Positions 28,628-38,977 are shown, counted from the first letter of the stretch. The stretch: DNA of 47,985 bases from Candidatus Pseudogracilibacillus intestinigallinarum (GCA_019113205.1 DXHX01000050.1:1-47985), one strand, 5' to 3'. Notes: generated from the letters alone by a model not told the origin. A program made the numbers and translations.

Positions 28628-29985
28628 TGAGTATGTTTACAATAGAACAATTAAAAAGTCTCTTCCCTCGTGTTGAAGGGGCTTTTTCCGAAGAAGTAGA
28701 AATAAAAGAGGTATATACAGATAGTCGAATGGAAGTTGAAAAAGGATTATTTGTTCCGATAATCGGCGAGAATTTTGATGCACATACGTTTATAGAAGGT
28801 GCAGTGGAACATGGAGCAATTGCGACATTGTGGGATGAATCTATTCCTGTACCAACTCATTTAAAAGATTCAATTATGTTCTTTATTGTAGACGATACAA
28901 TTGAAGGGTTACAAAAACTAGCAACAGCATATCGGAAGAAGGTAAATCCAATCGTAGTTGGTGTAACTGGTTCTAACGGAAAAACTTCGACAAAAGATTT
29001 ATTAAAGACTGTATTACAGCAAAAGTACCGTACATATGGGACAGTAGGAAATTTCAATAACCATATTGGTCTACCGTTGACAATTTTACAAATGGAGCAA
29101 GGGACAGAGATGTTAATTCTTGAAATGGGGATGAGTGATTTCAAGGAGATAGAAACATTGTCTAATATTAGCTTGCCAGATTATGCAATTATTACTAATA
29201 TTGGTGAATCTCATATTGAACATCTCGGTTCAAGAGAAGGTATTGCAAAGGCTAAATTAGAAATAAAAGCAGGTTTGAAAGAAGGCGGCTTGCTCATTAT
29301 AGACGGTGATGAAGTGCTCATGGAAAAAGAGCATGAACAGGAACATGTTCTATCATGTGGATTTACACAAACAAACGAGTATATAGTGACAAATGTCGAT
29401 ATTACGGAAGAAGAAACGAAGTTTTTCGTAAACGATGTTCCTTTTACGATTCCTTTAGTAGGAAAACACCATGCACAAAATGCTAGCTTTGTTTTTGCAC
29501 TAGCGAAACATCTACATATGAGCGATGAACAGATTCAAGCGGGATTTAGTGCATTACAATATAGTAATATGCGATTTGAGCGGTTAGTTGGAAAAAACGG
29601 TGTTACGTTAATCAATGATGCATACAATGCTTCACCGACATCGATGAAAGCAGCAATTGAAGTAATGAAACAATTGAAAGATAACAAAAGGAAAATCATT
29701 GTGTTAGGTGATATTTTAGAGTTAGGACCTTATACAGAGGACTTACATCGATCGATTGCAGAAGTAATTGATGAGCAAATTGATCATACTTTATTATTTG
29801 GTGAAAGTATGCGATATTTATATGATGTGCTACAACAAAAAGGCAGTGTAAAACATGTCGATTACTTCAAGACAAAAGATGCGATAATACAAAAATTAGA
29901 AACATATACATCGAGCGATACGACAATTTTATTTAAGGCATCGCGTGGGATGGCGTTTGAACAAATCGTTGAGGCATTAAAGTAG
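28627..29985 (+). CDS. murF: UDP-MurNAc-tripeptide:D-Ala-D-Ala ligase
   Basis: Adds D-alanyl-D-alanine to make the UDP-MurNAc-pentapeptide. 452 residues. ATP loop [15 protein letters not shown] near residue 113, NAYNASPTSMKAAI near residue 337 and VLGDILELG near residue 360 are typical of MurF. It starts within the murE stop, so the two are translationally coupled. In B. subtilis murF lies elsewhere beside ddl; its place inside the division cluster here matches the arrangement of many other bacteria. mraY follows after 37 bases. Confidence 0.95.
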   Translation: MSMFTIEQLKSLFPRVEGAFSEEVEIKEVYTDSRMEVEKGLFVPIIGENFDAHTFIEGAVEHGAIATLWDESIPVPTHLKDSIMFFIVDDTIEGLQKLATAYRKKVNPIVVGVTGSNGKTSTKDLLKTVLQQKYRTYGTVGNFNNHIGLPLTILQMEQGTEMLILEMGMSDFKEIETLSNISLPDYAIITNIGESHIEHLGSREGIAKAKLEIKAGLKEGGLLIIDGDEVLMEKEHEQEHVLSCGFTQTNEYIVTNVDITEEETKFFVNDVPFTIPLVGKHHAQNASFVFALAKHLHMSDEQIQAGFSALQYSNMRFERLVGKNGVTLINDAYNASPTSMKAAIEVMKQLKDNKRKIIVLGDILELGPYTEDLHRSIAEVIDEQIDHTLLFGESMRYLYDVLQQKGSVKHVDYFKTKDAIIQKLETYTSSDTTILFKASRGMAFEQIVEALK

Positions 29986-30022
29986 AATGTTGGACGGTTT
30001 TATATAAGGAGGAAAAGGAAGT

Positions 30023-31009
30023 ATGAGTATTTATGTAGTGGTAATGGCGATAGCAATAAGCTTTCTAATTACCGTCCTATTAAGCCCGATTTTTATACCA
30101 TTTTTAAGAAGGTTAAAATTTGGCCAAAGCATTCGAGAGGAAGGACCACAGTCGCATATGAAAAAATCAGGAACACCAACAATGGGTGGTCTAATGATTA
30201 TTGCGAGTGTTGTCATTACCTTTTTACTCGTATCATTTTTATTTGCAGAGCAGACAGTAAACTACCAATTTTGGTTATTATTATTTGTTATTATTGGATA
30301 TGGACTTATTGGTTTCTTAGATGATTTTATTATCGTTGTTCGTAAAAATAACCAAGGTCTTACATCTAAACAAAAATTATTAGGTCAAATAGTTATTGCA
30401 GTCGTTTTTTACATTACATTAAAAATGAATGACTATCCGACGACAATTGCAATTCCGGGAACGGATTTTGAATGGGAATTAGGATTCTTCTATGCTATTT
30501 TAATTGTATTTATGTTAGTAGGTTCATCAAATGCAGTAAACTTAACGGATGGACTTGATGGGCTTTTAGCTGGAACGGCTTCCGTCGCTTTTGGAGCTTT
30601 TGCAATTATTACAACTTATCATGGTGAAGAAACACAATTCATTACTATTTTCGCCTTAACAATCGTTGGGGCATTGTTAGGTTTCTTAGTTTTTAACGCA
30701 CACCCAGCAAAAGTTTTTATGGGAGATACAGGATCACTTGCATTAGGTGGGGCTATTGCAGGGATTGCAATTCTGGCAAAGTTAGAAATTATTTTAGTCA
30801 TTATCGGTGGTGTATTCGTTATTGAAACATTATCCGTTATTCTACAAGTTATTTCGTTTAAAACGACTGGAAAAAGAATATTTAAAATGAGTCCGATCCA
30901 TCACCATTTTGAGTTGATTGGCTGGTCTGAATGGAGAGTTGTAACGACATTCTGGGCAGTAGGGATTGTATTTGCAAGTATTGCAATATTTATTGAGGTG
31001 GTTTTATGA
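30023..31009 (+). CDS. mraY: Phospho-MurNAc-pentapeptide translocase MraY
   Basis: Membrane enzyme that transfers phospho-MurNAc-pentapeptide to undecaprenyl phosphate, forming lipid I. 328 residues, about ten helices. The aspartate motifs are FLDDFI near residue 100 and NLTDGLDGL near residue 174, with MSPIHHHFE near residue 290. AAGGAGG precedes the ATG. It overlaps murD by four bases (ATGA). Confidence 0.97.
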   Translation: MSIYVVVMAIAISFLITVLLSPIFIPFLRRLKFGQSIREEGPQSHMKKSGTPTMGGLMIIASVVITFLLVSFLFAEQTVNYQFWLLLFVIIGYGLIGFLDDFIIVVRKNNQGLTSKQKLLGQIVIAVVFYITLKMNDYPTTIAIPGTDFEWELGFFYAILIVFMLVGSSNAVNLTDGLDGLLAGTASVAFGAFAIITTYHGEETQFITIFALTIVGALLGFLVFNAHPAKVFMGDTGSLALGGAIAGIAILAKLEIILVIIGGVFVIETLSVILQVISFKTTGKRIFKMSPIHHHFELIGWSEWRVVTTFWAVGIVFASIAIFIEVVL

Positions 31010-32361
31010 GTCGCACATTAACCCCATTTCCATATGAAAAAGTACTCGTCTTAGGATTAGCCAAAAGCGGTACAGCAACCGCGAATCTATTGTTAAAAAA
31101 TGGCATCCATACGATTGTAAATGATTTTAAAACTGAAGAAACAGATCCAGTCGTTGTAGAGTTACGAGCGAAGGGTGCTGAGGTAATCGTCGGTTCCCAT
31201 CCATTATCTGTTTTAGAGAATATTGATTTAATCGTAAAAAATCCGGGTATTCCATACGAAAATGTTTTAATAAAAGAAGCAATCAAACGTGATATACCTA
31301 TTATTACAGAAGTAGAACTAGCAGGTCGCTTAGCTGCACCGAATCCGATTATTGGTGTAACAGGCTCAAACGGAAAAACGACTACAACAACTTTAATTGA
31401 TGCGATGTTAACAGCGAGCAATAAAAAGGTAAAGTTAGCAGGTAATATAGGATTCGTTGCGTCAGAAATGGCTGAAACATTAGATGAAGAAGAACCATTA
31501 TTATTAGAACTATCATCGTTTCAATTAATGGGTATTGATACGTTTAAACCGCATATTGCTGTAATGTTAAACTTGTTTGAAGCCCATCTAGATTATCATG
31601 GTGATGTGTTATCTTATGAACGTGCGAAGTTTAATATGGTAAAAAACCAGACGGAAAATGATTATTTTATATATAATGCAGATGATGCACGTGTTGTATC
31701 ATATATAAACAATATGAAAGCAATATGTATTCCTTTTTCAGTGAATAAAGTAGTTGAAAATGGCGCATATGTGAAAGACGAAGCGTTATATTTTAAACAG
31801 GAAAAAATTATTGATATAGAAGAAATTGTATTAGTTGGATCCCATAATATCTCTAATATTTTAGCTGCAATTGTAGCTAGTAAATTAAGTGGTGCAACGA
31901 ATGAAGGTATTATACAAACATTGACGACATTTTCTGGAGTAGAACATCGTTTACAATTCGTTGGAAAAATACAAGACAGGCTATTTTACAATGATTCAAA
32001 GGCAACGAATAAACTGGCTACGGAAATGGCATTACAATCTTTTCAACGACCGACTATTTTATTAGCAGGTGGATTAGATCGTGGGGATGATTATGATGAT
32101 CTAATTCCTTTTTTAGCAAATGTAAAAGGGGTCGTTTTATTCGGAGAAACAAAATTAAAATTAAAAGAAATGGCCGAAAAAGCAAATATTGAACACATTG
32201 CAATTGTTGAAAATGTAAAAGAAGCTGTACCTGTAGCATTTTCGATGTCAAACGAAAAAGATGTTATTTTATTATCACCAGCTTGTGCAAGTTGGGATCA
32301 ATATAAAACGTTTGAAGAAAGAGGGAATATGTTCGTCCAAGCTGTGCATACATTAGCATAG
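31006..32361 (+). CDS. murD: UDP-MurNAc-L-alanine:D-glutamate ligase
   Basis: Adds D-glutamate to UDP-MurNAc-L-Ala. 451 residues with an N-terminal Rossmann-like UDP domain ([12 protein letters not shown]), ATP loop [13 protein letters not shown] near residue 116, and the C-terminal [19 protein letters not shown] signature. Its start overlaps the mraY stop. The stop codon TAG (32359-32361) is part of a stem-loop, and a sigma-E-like promoter lies in its last 40 bases, so the end of the gene also serves spoVE. Confidence 0.97.
   Translation: MSRTLTPFPYEKVLVLGLAKSGTATANLLLKNGIHTIVNDFKTEETDPVVVELRAKGAEVIVGSHPLSVLENIDLIVKNPGIPYENVLIKEAIKRDIPIITEVELAGRLAAPNPIIGVTGSNGKTTTTTLIDAMLTASNKKVKLAGNIGFVASEMAETLDEEEPLLLELSSFQLMGIDTFKPHIAVMLNLFEAHLDYHGDVLSYERAKFNMVKNQTENDYFIYNADDARVVSYINNMKAICIPFSVNKVVENGAYVKDEALYFKQEKIIDIEEIVLVGSHNISNILAAIVASKLSGATNEGIIQTLTTFSGVEHRLQFVGKIQDRLFYNDSKATNKLATEMALQSFQRPTILLAGGLDRGDDYDDLIPFLANVKGVVLFGETKLKLKEMAEKANIEHIAIVENVKEAVPVAFSMSNEKDVILLSPACASWDQYKTFEERGNMFVQAVHTLA
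32325..32354 (+). promoter_or_regulatory. Candidate sigma-E promoter of spoVE inside murD
   Basis: GAATATG at 32325-32331 (six of seven to KMATATT) and CATACATT at 32347-32354 (seven of eight to CATACAMT) are 15 bases apart, within the accepted range. The transcript would start near 32361, just at the hairpin before spoVE. spoVE depends on sigma-E in B. subtilis. Confidence 0.6.
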
Positions 32362-32395
32362 GAGGATGAATCATATTTCCCATTGCATCCTCCTA
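32359..32395 (+). promoter_or_regulatory. Stem-loop with RBS-like arm between murD and spoVE
   Basis: TAGGAGGATG (32359-32368) pairs perfectly with CATCCTCCTA (32386-32395) around 17 bases. The segment ATCCTCCT can equally pair with AGGAGGAT at 32410-32417, the real ribosome binding site of spoVE. No good T-run follows the first stem, so a translational switch or weak attenuator is more likely than a terminator. Confidence 0.55.
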
Positions 32396-32423
32396 TCTAA
32401 TTGTTTAGAAGGAGGATTTTTTT

Positions 32424-33539
32424 ATGCGTCATTTTCCGCTTTTTCAAAGACAATATTCACATTATATGCATATTTTATGTTTAACTTTGTTATTAGTTAC
32501 AATTGGGATATTCATGGTTTATAGCGCTTCATATGTATGGGCGAATTATATGTATGGAGATCCTTTTTATTTTGTTAAACGGCAAATATTTTTTTTAATG
32601 CTCGGATTCATTGGGTTATTGTTTGTATCGAAAATACATTATCAATATTGGCGTCAGCATGTATATGTTCTTTTTATCGTTTCATTTATTCTTCTATTTA
32701 TTGTCCTCGTGCCAGGTATTGGAATGGTACGTGGTGGGGCAAGAAGTTGGATTGGTGTCGGGATATTTAGTATTCAACCAGCCGAGTTTATTAAACTAGC
32801 ATTAATTATATTGCTCGCCCATTATTATGCCATTCGAAAAAAACAACGCCATCTTTCTTTCAAACATTTTTTACAACCACTAATCATTGTTCTCCTTATT
32901 TTTATGATAATTATGTTACAACCAGACTTTGGTACTGGGCTAGTTATTGTATTGACATCATTATGTGTGATGTTTATTACAGGATTAAGACTCACTTATT
33001 ATGTAATTTTCTCCATTTTTGGTATGGTAGGATTAATTGGATTGATTATTTCTGCGCCGTATAGACTCAAAAGGATTACGTCATTTCTAAATCCATGGGA
33101 AGATCCGCTCGGTGATGGTTTCCAAATTATTCAATCTTTATATGCGATTGGACCTGGACAACTAGTTGGTGTAGGATATTTAAAGAGTGTTCAAAAATAT
33201 TTTTATTTACCGGAACCGCAAACTGATTTTATTTTTGCGATTATCGCTGAAGAATTCGGTTTGATTGGTGCGACGGTTGTCATTGTACTATTTTTCTTAT
33301 TATTTCGTGAAGGAATGATAGTTGCTTTAAAAACGCGTGATGACTTTGCACGTTACGTAGTTTTCGGGATTATGGCAATGGTCGCCATTCAAGTTATGAT
33401 CAATATTTGTGTCGTTATTGGTTTACTTCCAGTGACAGGTATTACATTGCCTTTTTTAAGTTATGGAGGTTCTTCCTTAATGATGACATTAATCTCTATT
33501 GGAATTGTGTTAAATATAAGTTATAATATTTCATACTAA
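32424..33539 (+). CDS. spoVE: SEDS-family protein SpoVE, spore cortex glycosyltransferase/lipid II polymerase
   Basis: 371-residue membrane protein of the FtsW/RodA/SpoVE family with about ten helices, acting with the transpeptidase SpoVD in cortex synthesis. Signature segments are YSASYVWANY near residue 35, GGARSWIGVG near residue 105, NPWEDPLGDGFQIIQSLYAI near residue 225 and PVTGITLPFLSYGGSS near residue 338. Sequence and position favour SpoVE over vegetative FtsW, which B. subtilis encodes elsewhere, but the split cannot be proved from this window. AAGGAGGA lies seven bases before the ATG. In B. subtilis murG and murB follow; neither is present here. Confidence 0.92.
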   Translation: MRHFPLFQRQYSHYMHILCLTLLLVTIGIFMVYSASYVWANYMYGDPFYFVKRQIFFLMLGFIGLLFVSKIHYQYWRQHVYVLFIVSFILLFIVLVPGIGMVRGGARSWIGVGIFSIQPAEFIKLALIILLAHYYAIRKKQRHLSFKHFLQPLIIVLLIFMIIMLQPDFGTGLVIVLTSLCVMFITGLRLTYYVIFSIFGMVGLIGLIISAPYRLKRITSFLNPWEDPLGDGFQIIQSLYAIGPGQLVGVGYLKSVQKYFYLPEPQTDFIFAIIAEEFGLIGATVVIVLFFLLFREGMIVALKTRDDFARYVVFGIMAMVAIQVMINICVVIGLLPVTGITLPFLSYGGSSLMMTLISIGIVLNISYNISY

Positions 33540-33665
33540 TTTAATACTTATTTAATGCATATTTAATGAATGTAGTATATGTTTATCGCTAAAATATGTT
33601 ATAATTTTATATTATAGGTAAATATTTGTATGTATGGATGAATTTAAGGTAAAGGAAGTAAATAA

Positions 33666-34436
33666 ATGAATGAAATGGAAGATAAAACGGAAGAGAAAAA
33701 GGTAATTTCCATAGAAGATAGAATACCAAAGTTAAAAGAAGAACGAAAGAAAAAAGCGAATCGTCGTTTAATTTTTTATTTAACTATCTTTTTCATTTTA
33801 ATCGCTTGTGTCGTTTATTTACAGTCACCTTATAGTAATGTAAAGGAAATCACTGTTACTGGAAATGATGTCGTCCCCATTGAGGAAATAAAAGAACTAA
33901 GTGGTATCGATGATGAGACGAACATTTGGATGTTACAAAAGCGTATAGCAAAAAAAGATATTGAAGGACATCCATTGATTGAATCAATGACAATAAAGCG
34001 TAGTTTACCACAAACAGTTAAAATAACTGTGACAGAATTTAATATTATAGGGTATACAGAAGAAAAAGGGAAATATTATCCTGTTTTAGTGGATGGTTCT
34101 GTATTAAAGGATTATCCGATGTCATATAGAGGTGATCGTCCTTTTATTTTAAATTTTGATGAACAAGCATACATGGAAATGATTGCAACACAATTAAATG
34201 AGTTACCTGAGCATGTTTTACGGTTAATTTCCGAAGTTTCTTGGGAACCGACGAAAAACAATAAAAATAAAATTTTGTTATATATGAATGACGGATTTAT
34301 TGTAGATGCCACATTACGTGATTTCTCCGATAAAATGAAAAATTATCCGTCGATAATTGCACAATTAGATCCGAAAGAAAAAGGGATCGTGCATATGGGT
34401 GTTGGAATATATTTCGAAAAAATAAAGAAGAAATAA
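33666..34436 (+). CDS. divIB: Cell division protein DivIB/FtsQ
   Basis: 256-residue bitopic divisome protein: a charged cytoplasmic part (1-33), one membrane helix (about 34-52), then a POTRA domain starting YSNVKEITVTGNDVVPIEEI and a beta domain to about residue 235. It stabilises FtsL and DivIC at the septum. AAAGGAAG lies before the ATG. A TATAAT at 33600-33605 about 60 bases upstream may start transcription independently of spoVE, with a weak -35. It is followed directly by ftsA; ylxW, ylxX and sbp of B. subtilis are missing. Confidence 0.94.
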   Translation: MNEMEDKTEEKKVISIEDRIPKLKEERKKKANRRLIFYLTIFFILIACVVYLQSPYSNVKEITVTGNDVVPIEEIKELSGIDDETNIWMLQKRIAKKDIEGHPLIESMTIKRSLPQTVKITVTEFNIIGYTEEKGKYYPVLVDGSVLKDYPMSYRGDRPFILNFDEQAYMEMIATQLNELPEHVLRLISEVSWEPTKNNKNKILLYMNDGFIVDATLRDFSDKMKNYPSIIAQLDPKEKGIVHMGVGIYFEKIKKK

Positions 34437-34463
34437 TTGGTTGACTTTGGAGGTGCCTTGTAA

Positions 34464-35750
34464 ATGAGTAATGGAGAAATTTTAGTAAGTTTAGATATTG
34501 GAACATCAGAAATAAAAGTCATTATTGGAGAAGTATTAAATGGCTCCATTAATATTATCGGAGTAGGTACAGCTAAATCAGAAGGTATGCGAAAAGGTGC
34601 AATCGTCGATATTGATAAAACTGTACAATCAATCAAAAATGCGATTGGCCAAGCAGAACATATGGTAGACATGAAAATTGAACAGGTGATTGTTTCTGTC
34701 AATGGAAACCATGTACAACTACATCCGTGTCATGGTGTCGTAGCTGTTCAAAGTGAAGACCGTGAAATTACAAATGAAGATGTAGAAAGAGTATTAGATG
34801 GTGCTCAAGTAATGTCTTTACCACCTGAACGAGAAATCATCGACATTATTCCGAAGCAGTTTATTGTAGATGGATTAGATGAAATAAGTGATCCTAGAGG
34901 GATGATTGGTGTCCGCTTAGAAATGGAAGGGACAATTATTACTTGTTCTAAAACAGTTTTACATAATGTTTTACGCTGTGTAGAGCGTGCTGGATTACAT
35001 ATTGCTGATATATGTTTACAGCCAATTGCTGCCGGTTCTGTTGCACTTTCAAGTGACGAGAAAAATCTAGGTGTCGCTTTAATTGATATTGGTGGTGGCT
35101 GTACAACTGTTTCTATTTTTGAAAATGATCATTTAAAAGCTACTTCTATCATTCCTCTAGGAGGAAACAATATTACGAAAGATATCTCGATTGGACTACG
35201 TACAACGACAGAAGAAGCGGAAGAAATTAAGTTGACATATGGACATGCATATTATGCAACAGCTTCAGAGGAAGAAACTTTTCAAGCGACAATTATCGGA
35301 AGTGATCAAAAAGAAACATATAATCAATTGTTCATTTCTGATATGATAGAAGCAAGATTAGAAGAAATTTTTGAATTAGTGAACCAAGAAATTAGAAGAT
35401 TAGGTTTTTATGATATCCGAGGTGGGTATGTATTAACTGGAGGAACGATGAAGATGCAGGGAGCATTAGAGCTTGCACAGGAAGTATTTAATGCAAATGC
35501 TCGTATTGCAATTCCTAATTATATCGGTGTTCGTGAACCGCAATTTACCGTTGGAGTTGGAACATTACAATTTTCATATTATAATGCGAAAATTCAAGGG
35601 AAAAACTTATCATCTGGTTTAACGGTAGATGCACCGGCACAACAATCGGCTCCAAAGCCAAAACGAAAAGTACAACAGAAGAGTGAACCAAAAAGTGATG
35701 AACCGAAAGAATCAAAAGTGGCTAATTTCTTTAAATCATTCTTTGAATAA
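34464..35750 (+). CDS. ftsA: Cell division protein FtsA
   Basis: Actin-fold ATPase that tethers FtsZ to the membrane. 428 residues: [15 protein letters not shown] (phosphate 1) at the N-terminus, the SHS2-like 1C domain with [21 protein letters not shown] (phosphate 2) near residue 208 and [12 protein letters not shown] near residue 325. The C-terminal [13 protein letters not shown] is the amphipathic membrane helix. TTTGGAGGTG lies nine bases before the ATG. ftsZ follows after 59 bases. Confidence 0.97.
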   Translation: MSNGEILVSLDIGTSEIKVIIGEVLNGSINIIGVGTAKSEGMRKGAIVDIDKTVQSIKNAIGQAEHMVDMKIEQVIVSVNGNHVQLHPCHGVVAVQSEDREITNEDVERVLDGAQVMSLPPEREIIDIIPKQFIVDGLDEISDPRGMIGVRLEMEGTIITCSKTVLHNVLRCVERAGLHIADICLQPIAAGSVALSSDEKNLGVALIDIGGGCTTVSIFENDHLKATSIIPLGGNNITKDISIGLRTTTEEAEEIKLTYGHAYYATASEEETFQATIIGSDQKETYNQLFISDMIEARLEEIFELVNQEIRRLGFYDIRGGYVLTGGTMKMQGALELAQEVFNANARIAIPNYIGVREPQFTVGVGTLQFSYYNAKIQGKNLSSGLTVDAPAQQSAPKPKRKVQQKSEPKSDEPKESKVANFFKSFFE

Positions 35751-35809
35751 TAAGTGAAACTGTAAATAGTGTATTTAATACTGGTGAATTCACAATAGGA
35801 GGACGAAAC

Positions 35810-36943
35810 ATGTTAGAATTTGATACGAATATGGACCAACTAGCGACAATTAAAGTAATCGGAGTCGGGGGCGGTGGAAACAACGCTGTTAACCGAATGA
35901 TTGATCATGGAGTAGAAGGTGTAGAATTTATCGCTGTAAACACTGATGCACAAGCGTTAAATTTATCTAAAGCTGAAATTAAATTACAAATTGGCGATAA
36001 ATTAACTAGAGGATTAGGAGCAGGAGCGAATCCAGAAATTGGAAAGAAAGCTGCTGAAGAAAGCCGTGAACAAATCGAAGAAGTTTTACAAGGTGCAGAT
36101 ATGGTTTTCGTAACTGCAGGTAAAGGTGGAGGAACAGGAACAGGTGCAGCGCCCGTTATTGCACAAATCGCAAAAGATTTAGGGGCATTAACAGTAGGGG
36201 TTGTAACTCGTCCATTCTCGTTTGAAGGTATTCGTCGTAGAAAACAAGCGAATACAGGAATTGAATCATTAAAAAATAGCGTAGATACTTTAATCGTTAT
36301 TCCAAATGATCGCTTATTAGAAATTGTTGATAAAAATACGCCAATGTTAGAAGCGTTTAGAGAAGCAGATAACGTCCTACGTCAAGGTGTACAAGGTATT
36401 TCAGATTTAATTGCAAAACCAGGATTAATTAACGTTGACTTTGCGGATGTGAAAACGATTATGTTTGATAAAGGGTCAGCATTGATGGGAATTGGTGTTG
36501 CAACAGGTGAAAACCGTGCTGTAGAGGCGGCGAAGAAAGCTATTTCTTCTCCTTTATTAGAGACTTCTATTGACGGTGCGCAAGGAATTTTAATGAATAT
36601 TTCTGGTGGACCATCATTAAGTTTATTTGAAGTTCAAGAGGCTGCGGATTTAGTAACATATGCTGCTGATGAAGAAGTAAATGTTATCTTTGGTAATGTT
36701 ATCAATGAAAATTTAAAAGAAGAAGTTGTTGTAACAGTCATTGCTACCGGTTTTGATGAGTCGAAGCTTGAGCCAAAGCAAGGTGGACAAAGACAGGTTC
36801 CACAACAAAAACAGCCAGCTCAACCAACTCAAGAAATGGAAAAACAACAACGTCCACAAGAAAAACAGGTAGAAGATTCGTTCCAACATGATGAAGACAC
36901 ATTAGATATTCCGACGTTCTTAAGAAATAGAAATAAACGTTAA
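35810..36943 (+). CDS. ftsZ: Cell division GTPase FtsZ
   Basis: Tubulin-like GTPase forming the division ring. 377 residues: [13 protein letters not shown] near residue 18, the tubulin signature GGGTGTG at 106-112, and the synergy loop NVDFADV near residue 205. A glutamine- and proline-rich linker of about 50 residues (320-362) precedes the conserved C-terminal peptide DIPTFLRNR, which binds FtsA and SepF. TAGGAGG lies seven bases before the ATG. It is followed by a very strong terminator that ends the division cluster. Confidence 0.99.
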   Translation: MLEFDTNMDQLATIKVIGVGGGGNNAVNRMIDHGVEGVEFIAVNTDAQALNLSKAEIKLQIGDKLTRGLGAGANPEIGKKAAEESREQIEEVLQGADMVFVTAGKGGGTGTGAAPVIAQIAKDLGALTVGVVTRPFSFEGIRRRKQANTGIESLKNSVDTLIVIPNDRLLEIVDKNTPMLEAFREADNVLRQGVQGISDLIAKPGLINVDFADVKTIMFDKGSALMGIGVATGENRAVEAAKKAISSPLLETSIDGAQGILMNISGGPSLSLFEVQEAADLVTYAADEEVNVIFGNVINENLKEEVVVTVIATGFDESKLEPKQGGQRQVPQQKQPAQPTQEMEKQQRPQEKQVEDSFQHDEDTLDIPTFLRNRNKR

Positions 36944-36952
36944 GTTGTTCGC

Positions 36953-36993
36953 AAACACTTTTCAAAGTATATTACTTTGAAAAGTGTTTTTTT
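36953..36993 (+). terminator. Terminator after ftsZ
   Basis: A 17-bp perfect stem (AAACACTTTTCAAAGTA and its complement) with a 3-base loop, followed by T residues. It isolates spoIIGA from ftsZ. Confidence 0.95.
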
Positions 36994-37235
36994 ATGTAGA
37001 ATTATTTTTGATCATACATTCCATTAATACATTTTGTTTTAAATGAATCAAAAGAGAAAAAGCGAATCCATTCCTCTAAAAAAACGTATTATAGTGTTAT
37101 AAAATGCTAGAACCCACATATTATTTTATTCTTTCTCTCACTAAATTTTAAAATGTATGCACTTAATCTTCCTTTATTTTCACATGAAAAAATCGTATAT
37201 TTTGTCGTGAAAATGACTTGAACATATGTGAAATT

Positions 37236-37268
37236 ATGACAATTTCTGAATCATTCTTGTTTTATAAT
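37236..37268 (+). promoter_or_regulatory. Candidate spoIIG promoter with long spacer and degenerate 0A boxes
   Basis: ATGACA (37236-37241, five of six to TTGACA) and TATAAT (37263-37268) are 21 bases apart. The B. subtilis spoIIG promoter, activated by phosphorylated Spo0A, likewise has an over-long spacer of 22. TATGACA (37235-37241) and TGTCGTG (37203-37209) each match the 0A box on one strand or the other at five of seven. The rest of the 36994-37303 gap shows nothing coding. Confidence 0.55.
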
Positions 37269-37303
37269 ACATGCTACAACATCATTACAAAAAGGGGGAT
37301 GTT

Positions 37304-38212
37304 ATGGAGGTTATTTATATCGATGTACTGTTACTGTTGAACCTTTGTTTTAATGGTGTGTTACTTTATGTCACAGGAAAATTAGCCAAACAAAAAATAT
37401 TGATTAAAAAGTGGTTATTAGCAACAGTGATTGCAACATGTTATTTCATGTTTGATTTTTTCATAGTTTCATCTATTTCCTCATTACTTCTTAATATCGT
37501 AATTGCCTTCGTAATCAATTATATAATGTTTGGTAAAATATATTTATGGAAACATGTTGGCTTATTTTACTTTTTAACCTTCATTTTAGGTGGAATGATT
37601 TTAGCAATTCATCAGTTCATTCCACAGTCTGGGAAACTCCAAACATACTTTTTATTCGTTCAAAATATTTCAGGATCGACAACAAGTGTCACCGTTTTAA
37701 CAATTGGACTTATTATTTTTATTTTATTCGTTCGTTGGCAAATGCATGCACATATTCGGACAACTTTTTTTCAAACATTTATGTATGATATTGCGATTCA
37801 AATGATAGGAAGTACAAATACAACTAGAGGTTTTTTAGATAGTGGTAATCAATTATTAGATCCATTAACAAATAAACCAGTCATTATTGTGGAAGAGGCA
37901 TTTTTACAATCTTATTTTAACCCGGAAGAATGGGATTTATTTAAACATGCATGTATGGTTCATGATTTAACACTATTACCGAATGATATTCGAAAAAGCG
38001 TACAAATTGTTCCATTCCAAGGTGTACAAGGTGTACAAGATATGTTGTACACGATACAGCCGAAAAATATAACTATTTATAATAAGAGTGAAAAATATGA
38101 GACAGATCACGTATTAATTGGGGTTCAGTTTGGTACATTATCAAATGAACATGGATATCAATGTTTACTACATCCAGATTTATTGCATATTCACGTAGTA
38201 CAAGCAGCTTAA
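37304..38212 (+). CDS. spoIIGA: Pro-sigma-E processing protease SpoIIGA
   Basis: Membrane-embedded aspartic protease that cleaves the pro-sequence of sigma-E after asymmetric division. 302 residues: five hydrophobic helices over about 1-150, then a cytoplasmic domain with the catalytic motif [12 protein letters not shown] (Asp179). ATG at 37304 follows AAAGGGGG; a longer frame from 37271 has no ribosome binding site and would start upstream of it. A perfect 9-base tandem repeat near 38021-38038 duplicates Gly-Val-Gln. sigE follows after 23 bases, forming the classical spoIIG operon. Confidence 0.95.
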   Translation: MEVIYIDVLLLLNLCFNGVLLYVTGKLAKQKILIKKWLLATVIATCYFMFDFFIVSSISSLLLNIVIAFVINYIMFGKIYLWKHVGLFYFLTFILGGMILAIHQFIPQSGKLQTYFLFVQNISGSTTSVTVLTIGLIIFILFVRWQMHAHIRTTFFQTFMYDIAIQMIGSTNTTRGFLDSGNQLLDPLTNKPVIIVEEAFLQSYFNPEEWDLFKHACMVHDLTLLPNDIRKSVQIVPFQGVQGVQDMLYTIQPKNITIYNKSEKYETDHVLIGVQFGTLSNEHGYQCLLHPDLLHIHVVQAA

Positions 38213-38235
38213 ATTGTAGAGGGGGAAAATATTTA

Positions 38236-38949
38236 ATGTGGAAATTTAAATTGCGAGTTTGGATGAATCGGTTGTTACGTCTTTTCCGATTAAAAAAAGA
38301 CGAAATTTATTATATTGGTAGTAAAACGGTATTACCTTCTCCATTAGAAAAAATGGAAGAAAAACGATTACTGGAACGCTTACAAGAAGATGATCAAGTT
38401 GCTAGAGCAACATTAATTGAACATAATTTACGATTGGTCGTTTATATTGCCCGAAAATTTGAAAATACGAATGTGCATATGGAAGATTTAATAAGTATTG
38501 GTTCGATCGGTTTGATTAAAGCAGTAAATACATTTGATCCAACGAAAAAAATTAAACTAGCGACTTATGCTTCCAGATGTATTGAAAATGAAATATTAAT
38601 GTTTTTACGAAAAAATAACCGAATTAAAACAGAAGTATCTTTCGATGAGCCATTAAATACAGATTGGGATGGAAATGAATTATTGTTGTCCGATATTTTA
38701 GGGACGGAGGAAGATATTATTACAAAAGATTTAGAGTTAAAAGTGGATAAACAATTATTAAAAAATGCACTAAAAACATTGAATGATCGTGAAAAACAAA
38801 TTATGGAATTACGTTTTGGTTTAATTGGAAAAGAAGAAAAAACCCAAAAAGATGTGGCAGATATGTTAGGAATTTCCCAGTCCTATATATCACGATTAGA
38901 GAAGAAAATAATAAGACGATTACAAAAAGAAATCGAAAAAATGGTATAA
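38236..38949 (+). CDS. sigE: Sporulation sigma factor E (pro-sigma-E)
   Basis: Mother-cell sigma factor made as an inactive precursor. 237 residues. The basic amphipathic N-terminus (about 1-22) is the membrane-binding pro-sequence and runs into DEIYYIG, the region of SpoIIGA cleavage. Sigma region 2 contains [15 protein letters not shown] and [19 protein letters not shown], and region 4 contains a helix-turn-helix with [19 protein letters not shown]. The start at 38236 follows AGGGGG at ten bases and gives the expected pro-peptide length. Confidence 0.97.
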   Translation: MWKFKLRVWMNRLLRLFRLKKDEIYYIGSKTVLPSPLEKMEEKRLLERLQEDDQVARATLIEHNLRLVVYIARKFENTNVHMEDLISIGSIGLIKAVNTFDPTKKIKLATYASRCIENEILMFLRKNNRIKTEVSFDEPLNTDWDGNELLLSDILGTEEDIITKDLELKVDKQLLKNALKTLNDREKQIMELRFGLIGKEEKTQKDVADMLGISQSYISRLEKKIIRRLQKEIEKMV

Positions 38950-38977
38950 ACTGGTATGCTGTCATTGTAAAAAAATT

